Below are positions 15,455 to 21,059 of a DNA stretch of 21,059 nucleotides, piece after piece. The stretch is from JAWOJF01 sp046481785 (lineage in GTDB: Bacteria; Bacteroidota; Ignavibacteria; Ignavibacteriales; Ignavibacteriaceae). Under the pieces are notes generated by a model. That model had not been told where the DNA came from, made no database searches, and worked only from the letters and a program-made list of their open reading frames with translations. Position 1 is the first letter of the stretch. Every line of letters starts with the position of its first letter. The stretch covers positions 1 to 21,059 of the forward strand of contig JAWOJF010000075.1 of the NCBI GenBank assembly GCA_046481785.1, given 5' to 3'. The position numbers and the translations under genes are program-made.

Positions 15455-17168
15455 TTCTGTCACCCTTGGAAAATTTTTTATTTATATTTTGTCTTTTAAC
15501 AGCTTCTTCTTTAAGTACTATCCTGGTTCTATCTTCCTCAATATGTGTAAGGCTCAGACTTTTCTCCATTTCAATTACCTGGGCTTCATATTCTGATCTT
15601 ATAGCTTCAATCTTCGCTTCGGCAGCTTTTCTGATTTTAGAAATATTAAGTTCCAAAGCATGTTTTTCTTCTTTTCTTTGTTCAAGCATATGGTTATCCA
15701 AAGCTTCCCGGGCAACCCTTGCAGAACCAATAAGTATGCCTTCCTTACTTACATAAACATCAATTAATTTTATTCCTTTTGATGATAACACAAACTCCCT
15801 CATCTGGCGTGAATGTTCCATTCCGCGTGATTTAAGAATATATATAGCACGGTTACGTTCACCGTTAGCTTCCATATCAAAAAGTAAGATCCATGTATCC
15901 ACCAGCGATGATACACCAACATCTGTTCTTTCGATAGATGTTCCACCATTAACAAGGTTGGAGAACAGAGTGGTAATTTTCTTTACTTTGAAAAAGTCTA
16001 TTAAACGGGTAAGCAATGAATTTGTTTCATTTATAGTTGCAATAGTAGTTAAATTACTAATCGGATCAATTACAACCCCCCTTGGTTCAAACTCATTGGT
16101 AATTTTGTGTATAATAGCCAAATGCATTTCAAGACTGTAATATGTCGGACGGATAACATGAAACTTCAGTAAGCCTTTATCTTCCCATTGACTTAAATTT
16201 ATACCTATTGATTTCATATTCCGTTTAATCTGCTCTTCAGATTCCTCATATGCAACATATAAACATTTCTCACCTCTGCTGCAGGTTTCATTAATAAAGT
16301 GAGCAAGCAGGCTTGATTTACCGGCACCAGCAGTACCGGAAACCAAAACGGTAGAGCCGCGGTAATATCCTTTTCCCCCCATCATTTCATCTAGCCCTTT
16401 TACACCAGTGGATATACGCTCCCGCGATGCTTCATGCTTAAGCCTTAATGAAGAGATAGGAAGTACTGAAATGCCATCTTCATTTATTAAGAAGGGGTAT
16501 TCATTCATGCCGTGAGAGGAACCTCTGTATTTTATAACGCGTAATCTTCGTGTGCTAAACTGTTCGGTAATCCTGTTATCAAGATAAATAACACAATCCG
16601 AAACATATTCCTCAAGGCCATGCCTTGTAAGTGTATTTTCTCCTTTTTCGCCGGTTATTACCGCAGTAATGCCTTTATCTTTTAACCACCTGAATAATCT
16701 CACTAATTCAGCGCGAAGTATTGCATGGTTGGATATTCCTGAAAAAAGAGATTCAATTGTATCTAGAGCTATTCTTTTTGCTCCAATTGAGTTAATAATA
16801 TATTCAAGCCGTATAAACAAGCCGTCAAGATTAAATTCGCCGGTTTCTTCAATTTCATTTTTATCAACGCGAATGTAATCGATAGATATTAGTTTTTGCT
16901 TAATAAGTTTTGGCAGATCAAAACCTAAAGAAGCAACGTTTTGTATTAACTCGTTAGGTGCCTCTTCAAAAGAGACGAGTACACCCGGTTCCTTGTATAA
17001 AACGGCTCCTTTTACAATAAACTCAATAGCAAACAGTGTTTTCCCGCAGCCGGCACTGCCGCAAATAAGCGTAGGCCTGCCTTCAGGAAGGCCGCCAAAA
17101 GTAATTTCATCAAAGCCCGAAATACCGGTCGGTGCTTTAATTAATTTCTTCAAATTTCCTTTATTCAC
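15435..17168 (-). CDS. kaiC: KaiC, double-domain clock ATPase/autokinase with C-terminal coiled coil
   Basis: Hexameric RecA-like ATPase. CI domain: Walker A GSAGCGKT (37-44), catalytic glutamates in SFEEA (66-70), Walker B IALDTIES (133-140). CII domain: Walker A GTAGAGKS (278-285), YEESEEQ (307-313), Walker B VVIDPISNL (365-373). By alignment with DT-ILL, S420 and S421 in VSSLVDTWILL take the place of the two cyanobacterial phosphosites (Ser-Thr). After the KaiC core, from ~487, about 90 residues are added, with a coiled coil at ~493-560 and a basic end (KKFSKGDRNGKKSG). Such tails are known in KaiA-independent KaiC proteins. The start is GTG at 17168 with AAAGG eight bases upstream. It leads a kaiC-kaiB-kinase operon, the reverse of the cyanobacterial kaiBC order. 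Confidence 0.95.
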   Translation of the reverse strand: MNKGNLKKLIKAPTGISGFDEITFGGLPEGRPTLICGSAGCGKTLFAIEFIVKGAVLYKEPGVLVSFEEAPNELIQNVASLGFDLPKLIKQKLISIDYIRVDKNEIEETGEFNLDGLFIRLEYIINSIGAKRIALDTIESLFSGISNHAILRAELVRLFRWLKDKGITAVITGEKGENTLTRHGLEEYVSDCVIYLDNRITEQFSTRRLRVIKYRGSSHGMNEYPFLINEDGISVLPISSLRLKHEASRERISTGVKGLDEMMGGKGYYRGSTVLVSGTAGAGKSSLLAHFINETCSRGEKCLYVAYEESEEQIKRNMKSIGINLSQWEDKGLLKFHVIRPTYYSLEMHLAIIHKITNEFEPRGVVIDPISNLTTIATINETNSLLTRLIDFFKVKKITTLFSNLVNGGTSIERTDVGVSSLVDTWILLFDMEANGERNRAIYILKSRGMEHSRQMREFVLSSKGIKLIDVYVSKEGILIGSARVAREALDNHMLEQRKEEKHALELNISKIRKAAEAKIEAIRSEYEAQVIEMEKSLSLTHIEEDRTRIVLKEEAVKRQNINKKFSKGDRNGKKSG

Positions 17169-17390
17169 TAAAAAAACCTTTAAAATATTAAATTCGGTAA
17201 GGATTAAAATTCATATGAGAGGATTAGAAAATATGCAACCCTTTTGCCCTAAACTATAAATATGCAGGTAGTTAATAATAATAATAATTACTCTAAATTT
17301 GCATTCTGATTTAAAAAATCATCTGACTATTTATATTACAAGATATTTATGTACACAGGTGTGAAAATATCGAAAAATAAAAAAATAAAA
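17169..17390. other. Leader and upstream region of the kai operon
   Basis: The 222 bases between the lipoprotein terminator and kaiC hold no gene. A weak minus-strand promoter candidate is TTGCAT (17238-17233), 17 bases, TATGAA (17215-17210), giving a ~35-base leader. A TAA repeat of five units plus one base (17273-17288) lies upstream of it. I see no clear operator. Confidence 0.35.
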
Positions 17391-17420
17391 AATGCTTTGT
17401 GATTATAATCACAAAGCATT
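17373..17420 (-). terminator. Strong intrinsic terminator of the lipoprotein operon
   Basis: Bases 17391-17420 form a perfect 30-base palindrome: 12-base-pair arms (AATGCTTTGTGA) around TTATAA. On the minus strand it is followed by an almost pure T tract (17390-17373, broken by two A). It begins 20 bases past the lipoprotein stop codon and separates that operon from kaiC. On the plus strand no T tract follows. Confidence 0.9.
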
Positions 17421-17439
17421 ATAAAAGGATTAGAATATA

Positions 17440-18207
17440 TTATTTTACGCTGTATTGTATTAAGGTTTGACTAACAACAGAACTTGAGTCAGCAAAATCA
17501 ATTCCATTACCGGAAAAAACACCTGAAACAAGGGCATTACCCTCCCATTTTACAACGCCTATACCTGCAGCAAACCAGGCACGGGCTGTGTATTCCTTAA
17601 CTGGCACTGAAGGAAGTGCAAGTTTTAAAGCATAACGTATTTTAACAGCATTTTTTGTTTCACTTCCGGTTACCAGATTAAGAGGAATATTTTCTTTACC
17701 CTCATAATAAGCTTTTATTTCAATTACTTTATTAGCTAACAGGGAAATTGCAAAAACATCCCAGGTAGTGGTACCCTCAAAATTGGGTGAATAAAGTTTT
17801 AAATCAGTATCAATCTGGGCTAATGCAAGTAAAGGCTGATACTCTGCCGGAAGGTTTGCTGCCAGGCCGGTAGTATCGACAAAATAAAGGACCTCCCCGG
17901 AGCCTGATTTTCTGAAATAAGCAATATTAGTAAAAGTTTGGCCCGCAATAGTTATAGAGTCAATTTGTACCTGGTAAGAATTGCCACTCTTAACCTGTGT
18001 GCCCTGGTAGCTGGATGACCTTGTGCCGGTATTTTGATTTTGGTTTGAATCAGTTATCTCGGAAGTATATTTATAATAATTACCATTTGCATCAGGGAAA
18101 TAATTTTCGGTTGTGCCGTTCTCAGGATCGGTTGAGCTATCTTCACAGGCGCTGAATAAAATTGCACTTGCAAATACTAAGATAATGAGATAAGAAATCG
18201 GTTTCAT
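17440..18207 (-). CDS. Hypothetical lipoprotein
   Basis: Exported lipoprotein of unknown function. The signal peptide (1-20) ends in lipobox LFSAC, giving lipidated C21, followed by an acidic, Ser/Thr-rich linker (EDSSTDPENGTTENYFP); the acidic start suggests export to the outer membrane. The rest (~35-255) is beta-rich, with NGNYYKYTSEITDS near its start and AGIGVVKWEG near its end, as in many small cell-surface lipoproteins of Bacteroidota relatives. I recognise no catalytic motif. Its ATG overlaps the stop of the pyrophosphatase gene as ATGA, so the two are co-translated, although a functional link to nucleotide cleaning is not evident. It is the last gene before the strong terminator. Confidence 0.8.
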   Translation of the reverse strand: MKPISYLIILVFASAILFSACEDSSTDPENGTTENYFPDANGNYYKYTSEITDSNQNQNTGTRSSSYQGTQVKSGNSYQVQIDSITIAGQTFTNIAYFRKSGSGEVLYFVDTTGLAANLPAEYQPLLALAQIDTDLKLYSPNFEGTTTWDVFAISLLANKVIEIKAYYEGKENIPLNLVTGSETKNAVKIRYALKLALPSVPVKEYTARAWFAAGIGVVKWEGNALVSGVFSGNGIDFADSSSVVSQTLIQYSVK

Positions 18208-18788
18208 ATTTTTCCTTTTAATAGTTGATCTTTCAGTTTATTAAATGCAGCAGCCCTGTGGCTGATTTTATTTTTTTCTTCAAGCGACAGTTCAGCGGTA
18301 GTTTTGTTAAACCCGTCAGGCAGAAATAAAGGATCATACCCAAACCCGTTATTTCCGCGGGGTTCTTTAATAATTCTTCCTTTTACTTCGCCAAATGCAG
18401 TCAAATATTTGTTACCATCAAAAAAAACTGCCGTACAAACAAATTGAGCAGGATGCGGTTCAGGAAATTTTTCCAGTTCAAATAGTAGTTTTAGATTATT
18501 ATCATTATCCGAGGAATACTTACCTGCATACCTTGCTGAATATACCCCCGGCCTTTTATCAAGTTGTAAAACTTCAATACCCGAATCATCACCTACAGAC
18601 GGGATGCCTGTATATTTAAAAACAGTTTCTGCTTTTATCCTTGCATTTTCTTCAAACGTTACACCTGTTTCTTCAATATCGGGAATACCGTTTAAATCAA
18701 GGAGTGAAATCAGTTCGAATTCTTTCCCGAGGATTGATTGAACTTCATTTATTTTACCTTTATTTCTTGATGCAAATATTATTTTCAT
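18204..18788 (-). CDS. rdgB: XTP/dITP pyrophosphatase (RdgB/HAM1 family)
   Basis: Housecleaning enzyme that hydrolyses deaminated purine nucleoside triphosphates (XTP, ITP, dITP) to monophosphates and pyrophosphate, keeping them out of DNA and RNA. Family motifs are complete: SRNKGK (7-12), ETGVTFEENARIKA (40-53), metal-binding GDDSGIEV (66-73), PGVYSARYAG (80-89), NNGFGYDPLF (146-155) and SHRAAAF (176-182) for base recognition. Length 194 is normal. Its start overlaps the stop of the AhpD-like gene (ATGA, 18785-18788) and its stop overlaps the lipoprotein start in the same way. Confidence 0.95.
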   Translation of the reverse strand: MKIIFASRNKGKINEVQSILGKEFELISLLDLNGIPDIEETGVTFEENARIKAETVFKYTGIPSVGDDSGIEVLQLDKRPGVYSARYAGKYSSDNDNNLKLLFELEKFPEPHPAQFVCTAVFFDGNKYLTAFGEVKGRIIKEPRGNNGFGYDPLFLPDGFNKTTAELSLEEKNKISHRAAAFNKLKDQLLKGKI

Positions 18789-19150
18789 ATTTCATTAATC
18801 CCGGGTTCTTCATTAAACAAATCTTCCATAACCTCAAAAGCATAACGCAGGTGAGGGATAACAATAGAGCCCCCGACAATTAATGCAACATTAAAAGATT
18901 CATATAATTCTTCTTTAGACGCACCTTCCTGGATAGAGCGGTCAATATGATAGAATATACAATCATTGCATCGCAGCACCATGGAGCCGACTAATCCCAT
19001 TAGTTCTTTGGTTTTTGCAGGAAGAGCACCGTTAATATAAGCTTTGTTATCGAGAGCAAAAAATTTATTGAAGTCTCTAAACCCGGAATTCAGAATTTTA
19101 TCATTCATATCTGCACGGTATTTACGGGTCTGTGAAACAGTTTTTTTCAT
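18785..19150 (-). CDS. AhpD-like carboxymuconolactone decarboxylase-family protein
   Basis: Small alpha-helical protein of the CMD/AhpD superfamily. The redox motif is CNDC at 61-64 with H68 four residues on (LRCNDCIFYHID), the arrangement of AhpD-type peroxidase partners, so a thiol-disulfide role is likelier than decarboxylation. ASKEELYESFNVALIVGGS is the usual second helix pair. I choose the ATG at 19150 (121 residues) because AAGGA lies five bases upstream; an in-frame ATG at 19201 would add 17 residues without a domain match or a ribosome binding site. First gene of a three-gene operon with ATGA overlaps. Confidence 0.85.
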   Translation of the reverse strand: MKKTVSQTRKYRADMNDKILNSGFRDFNKFFALDNKAYINGALPAKTKELMGLVGSMVLRCNDCIFYHIDRSIQEGASKEELYESFNVALIVGGSIVIPHLRYAFEVMEDLFNEEPGINEI

Positions 19151-19260
19151 TGAGATCCTTAGGGTGAAAATTTGAGAATTGTAATTTACATAAAAGCACA
19201 CTTATCTGAAAAGACTTTGGGATGTCCGGCACACCAGGGAAAAATATTCTTTGTCCATAC

Positions 19261-19519
19261 AACACCTCGGTAAAGAGTCTGTTGCAGAACTAATAATTTA
19301 AATGTTTTTTCCTTGAAAGAGACTGTTTCTTATTGCTACGACATTTATGTCGTGGTTTAGGATTCCAAATGTTTTGGCTTTAGCCCCAATTAAGGCAAAT
19401 TGTGGCTAAAGCCTCCATGCTTATAGTTTTTCTCCCACGACTTAAAAGTCGTGGCAATTGATACGCTCTCCATGTGAAGTTAAGGCTAAGTTCTGCAACA
19501 GACACTGAATCCAGGTGTT
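19261..19519. mobile_element. MITE-like element with ~31-base terminal inverted repeats and three internal hairpins
   Basis: The termini 19261-19291 and 19489-19519 are inverted copies matching at 26 of 31 positions: a perfect 7-base outer block (AACACCT), a diverged 9-base spacer of equal length on both sides, and a perfect 15-base inner block (GTCTGTTGCAGAACT). Inside are three hairpins: 19336-19355 (CTACGACAT, TT, ATGTCGTGG), 19376-19413 (10-base-pair stem GGCTTTAGCC/GGCTAAAGCC) and 19435-19454 (CCACGACTT, AA, AAGTCGTGG). There is no coding capacity and no clear target-site duplication. The terminal repeats suggest mobilisation by an element elsewhere; the hairpins recall REP/RAYT palindromes. 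Confidence 0.6.
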
Positions 19520-19538
19520 AACCTTTGACAGGATTCAG
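19505..19538. repeat. Nested inverted repeat at the right end of the element
   Basis: CTGAATCC (19505-19512) pairs with GGATTCAG (19531-19538), and between them AGGT pairs with ACCT around GTTA. The first arm lies within the right terminal repeat of the MITE-like element. Confidence 0.55.
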
Positions 19539-19596
19539 CAACAGCCTGCTGCGGAGTTAATAGCACATACTAATTGTTTTCGCTCCGTTAACATGG

Positions 19597-19609
19597 TGTT
19601 GCAGAACTA
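19597..19609. repeat. Third copy of the element's terminal sequence
   Basis: TGTTGCAGAACTA repeats, in direct orientation, 13 bases of the left terminal repeat (19279-19291 plus one base). A degenerate inverse copy (TTCAGCAACAG) lies at about 19533-19543. Together they suggest more than one insertion or a decayed larger element. Confidence 0.5.
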
Positions 19610-19694
19610 TACTAATGTTACCACTGTTTTTATTGGGATTAAATGAAATTCCAGGTAAATAATTTTAATCCATGGTTATAACTTCAATGAAAAT

Positions 19695-19710
19695 CCCCGC
19701 CTGGGCGGGG
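19695..19710. repeat. GC-rich REP-like hairpin
   Basis: CCCCGCC and GGCGGGG form a seven-base-pair all-GC stem with loop TG in otherwise AT-rich DNA. No T tract follows on either strand, so it is not a typical terminator. Confidence 0.55.
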
Positions 19711-19719
19711 CGCAGAGGG

Positions 19720-19767
19720 CCTGCCAAGGCATAGCTGTTTAGCATAGCCTGGTGGGTAACAGCTATG
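19720..19767. repeat. Two overlapping, mutually exclusive hairpins
   Basis: Structure A: CATAGCTGTT (19730-19739) pairs perfectly with AACAGCTATG (19758-19767). Structure B: 19720-19736 pairs imperfectly with 19741-19756 around loop GTTT. Both use bases 19730-19736 and cannot form together. Confidence 0.45.
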
Positions 19768-19784
19768 AACTGACAACGAACCCT

Positions 19785-19820
19785 AAAAAATTATGGTACT
19801 GATTACATATTCAGTACCAT
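19785..19820 (-). terminator. Intrinsic terminator of the DUF2911 gene
   Basis: ATGGTACTGA (19793-19802) and TCAGTACCAT (19811-19820) form a perfect ten-base-pair stem with an eight-base loop. On the minus strand it is followed by AATTTTTT and starts about 14 bases after the stop codon at 19835. Confidence 0.85.
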
Positions 19821-19834
19821 TATAATAATGTATT

Positions 19835-20896
19835 TTAGTTTGATGCCAGATCGTTTAATGTATTCAAAATCCTTGTCTTCTGGTTTTCATCCTTAACCTT
19901 ATCTAATGCCTTTTGATAATATTCTTTGGCAAGTTTATTTTCCCCTTTATTCATATATGCTTCAGCCAGACTATCATAAACATTCCAGGAATCAGGAAAC
20001 TTCTCAACATTAAATTTGAATACTTCTATTGCTTTATCTGTTTTAGCCGCACCAAGCAGTACATAACCAAAGTTATTTACCTCCACTTCTGTTGCCATGC
20101 CATAGGCTTCTTTTAGTATGTCCTCTGATTCTTTTGTTTTACCCTGCTTATCTAACAATAATGATTTGGTAGTTAAGGTTGAAAAATTTCTGTTTAGCTG
20201 AATGGCTCTATCAGCCCACTGTGCAGCATTTTCCAGGTGAACATCATTATTTATGCAGTACATTGCAGCCTGCTGATGTGGCTGCCAGAAAAACCCATTA
20301 ATAAAACGAAGATCATCTTTTAAATTGTTTATTACAATTTCATGTATGTCTACTTCAACTTCGAAAGGCACTTTTAATTTATCCCAGCGTAATACAACCT
20401 GCGTCTTATTCGGATCAGATGTTTCAAAATTGTAATTGAGGTACTCCATAAATTCAGCGGCAACAGGTTTTACTGTAAAGCGCAACTGATCATCTTCTTC
20501 CCTGTAAAAAAAACTTCCCCATGATTTTGAAAATGTATTTAATATAATCGTCCATTCATTTTCGGTTGGAATCATATGCAGGCCATAGCTGCCGGCAGGT
20601 ACAATTTTTCCATCTATTTTAACAGGATCAGAAAAAGTGATTGTTGTATTTTCATTTGCTCCTGCCCGCCATACCTGGTTATATGGTACTAATTTTCCCC
20701 AAACAGCTCTGCCGTTAACAGCCGGGCGGTGGTAACTAATGGTTATATCAGTCAATCCTATTTTCTGCATTACCATGGCTTCCTGACTTGCATCAGGAAC
20801 AGGTATGGGTCTTGGCTGAGCTGCTGTTTCAGTTAAAAACACAAAGAAAAGAACAATAAAGTAAATGCCCGCAACAGTTGTTGCCAAATTTTTCAT
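19835..20896 (-). CDS. Secreted DUF2911 protein with C-terminal TPR repeats
   Basis: Exported protein of the DUF2911 family, whose function is unknown. A signal peptide (1-26, cleavage after ETAA or TAAQ) gives an envelope or periplasmic protein. The DUF2911 domain (~37-180) shows the conserved ITISYHRPAVNGRAVWGKLV, VWRAGANENTTITFS and PAGSYGLHMIP. The second half (~205-350) consists of TPR-like helices (AAQWADRAIQLNRN; DSWNVYDSLAEAYMNKGE; AKEYYQKALDKV), suggesting protein interactions. The combination is common in Bacteroidota-type genomes. A strong ribosome binding site (AAGGAG, five to six bases before ATG) supports the start, and a clear terminator follows. It may be co-transcribed with the partial gene at the right edge. 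Confidence 0.88.
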   Translation of the reverse strand: MKNLATTVAGIYFIVLFFVFLTETAAQPRPIPVPDASQEAMVMQKIGLTDITISYHRPAVNGRAVWGKLVPYNQVWRAGANENTTITFSDPVKIDGKIVPAGSYGLHMIPTENEWTIILNTFSKSWGSFFYREEDDQLRFTVKPVAAEFMEYLNYNFETSDPNKTQVVLRWDKLKVPFEVEVDIHEIVINNLKDDLRFINGFFWQPHQQAAMYCINNDVHLENAAQWADRAIQLNRNFSTLTTKSLLLDKQGKTKESEDILKEAYGMATEVEVNNFGYVLLGAAKTDKAIEVFKFNVEKFPDSWNVYDSLAEAYMNKGENKLAKEYYQKALDKVKDENQKTRILNTLNDLASN

Positions 20897-20945
20897 AAGC
20901 GCTCCTTTAGATAATGTTTATGGTAGTAATAAAAAGTACTGAAAT

Positions 20946-21059
20946 TCAAATTGTAAGGAAACTCAATATTTCAGATAACATTAATTCAATTTTATCGGTT
21001 AATTTGCTCTTTTCTTTTGACCAATCAAATTTATATTTATTATTTTGACAATTACGAGC
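20946..21059 (-). CDS. Possible C-terminal fragment of an unidentified gene cut by the window edge
   Basis: From the right edge an open frame of 37 codons runs leftwards to TGA at 20946-20948. It encodes a hydrophilic lysine-rich stretch (YKFDWSKEKSKLTDKIELML) ending EILSFLTI, with AT-ending codons like the neighbours. Its stop lies 49 bases before the DUF2911 start on the same strand. It is too short to recognise and chance openness cannot be excluded. Confidence 0.35.
   Translation of the reverse strand, partial: ARNCQNNKYKFDWSKEKSKLTDKIELMLSEILSFLTI

Larger units (their letters stand above)
19151..19834. other. 684-base repeat-rich non-coding region
   Basis: No open frame of coding character lies here. 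The region is built of inverted repeats: a MITE-like element (19261-19519), further copies of its terminal sequence (to 19609), a GC hairpin (19695-19710), a pair of competing hairpins (19720-19767) and the terminator of the DUF2911 gene (19785-19820). Base 19151 to ~19260 is the presumed leader of the AhpD operon; no clear promoter is visible. Confidence 0.75.

Noticed and set aside
19151..19201. Upstream ATG (19201) as the start of the AhpD-like protein
   Set aside because: The added 17 residues have no family match, while the ATG at 19150 has AAGGA at the right spacing.
19336..19454. tRNA gene or intrinsic terminators within the hairpin cluster
   Set aside because: No cloverleaf or CCA-type acceptor stem fits, and none of the three hairpins is followed by a T tract.
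19261..19609. CRISPR array
   Set aside because: The repeats are few, inverted and unevenly spaced; there are no regular direct repeats with unique spacers and no cas genes.

Overview
This 21 kb window is AT-rich, gene-dense chromosomal DNA that looks like a member of the Ignavibacteriota or the wider Bacteroidota/Chlorobiota group. The evidence is a PorZ-like double-propeller protein ending in a type IX secretion-like C-terminal domain, a DUF2911 protein, a menaquinone methyltransferase, many starts with weak or absent Shine-Dalgarno sequences, and AT-rich codon use. The taxon is inferred from gene content; no rRNA is present. The first ~80 bases are about two-thirds G+C and break the reading frame of the first gene. 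They look like foreign sequence joined by an assembly chimera.

Layout: (1) 79-1968, minus: a membrane-anchored SurA/PpiD-type peptidyl-prolyl isomerase, cut at its 3' end by the junction. (2) 2330-4361, plus: a compact crp-PHP phosphoesterase-ribH operon behind a good sigma70-like promoter whose -35 box lies inside an inverted repeat. (3) 4591-9821, plus: the PorZ-like protein, an ABC-F ATPase and a membrane-anchored SGNH hydrolase. (4) 9923-10894, minus: a ROK sugar kinase whose start is probably a CTG codon behind a perfect GGAGG. (5) 11070-13560, plus: rsmA, a PAP2-family membrane phosphatase and menG. (6) 13575-17168, minus: a kaiC-kaiB-histidine kinase operon. (7) 17440-19150, minus: an AhpD-like protein, an XTP/dITP pyrophosphatase and a lipoprotein, joined by two ATGA overlaps and ended by a strong intrinsic terminator. 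(8) 19151-19834: a 684-base non-coding region full of inverted repeats, including a MITE-like element. (9) 19835-20896, minus: a secreted DUF2911/TPR protein, with the tail of one more gene at the right edge.

The most interesting system is the kaiC-kaiB-HK operon. KaiC has two complete ATPase domains, a tandem serine pair at the expected phosphosites and a long C-terminal coiled coil. KaiB has a lysine-rich N-terminal tail and its gene overlaps kaiC. The next gene is a soluble two-PAS HisKA_2 histidine kinase. No kaiA and no SasA-type kinase are seen in the window. This resembles the KaiA-independent KaiBC timers known outside Cyanobacteria, with a dedicated kinase as likely input or output. 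The second notable item is the MITE/REP-like element at 19261-19519, with about 31-base imperfect terminal inverted repeats around three hairpins.
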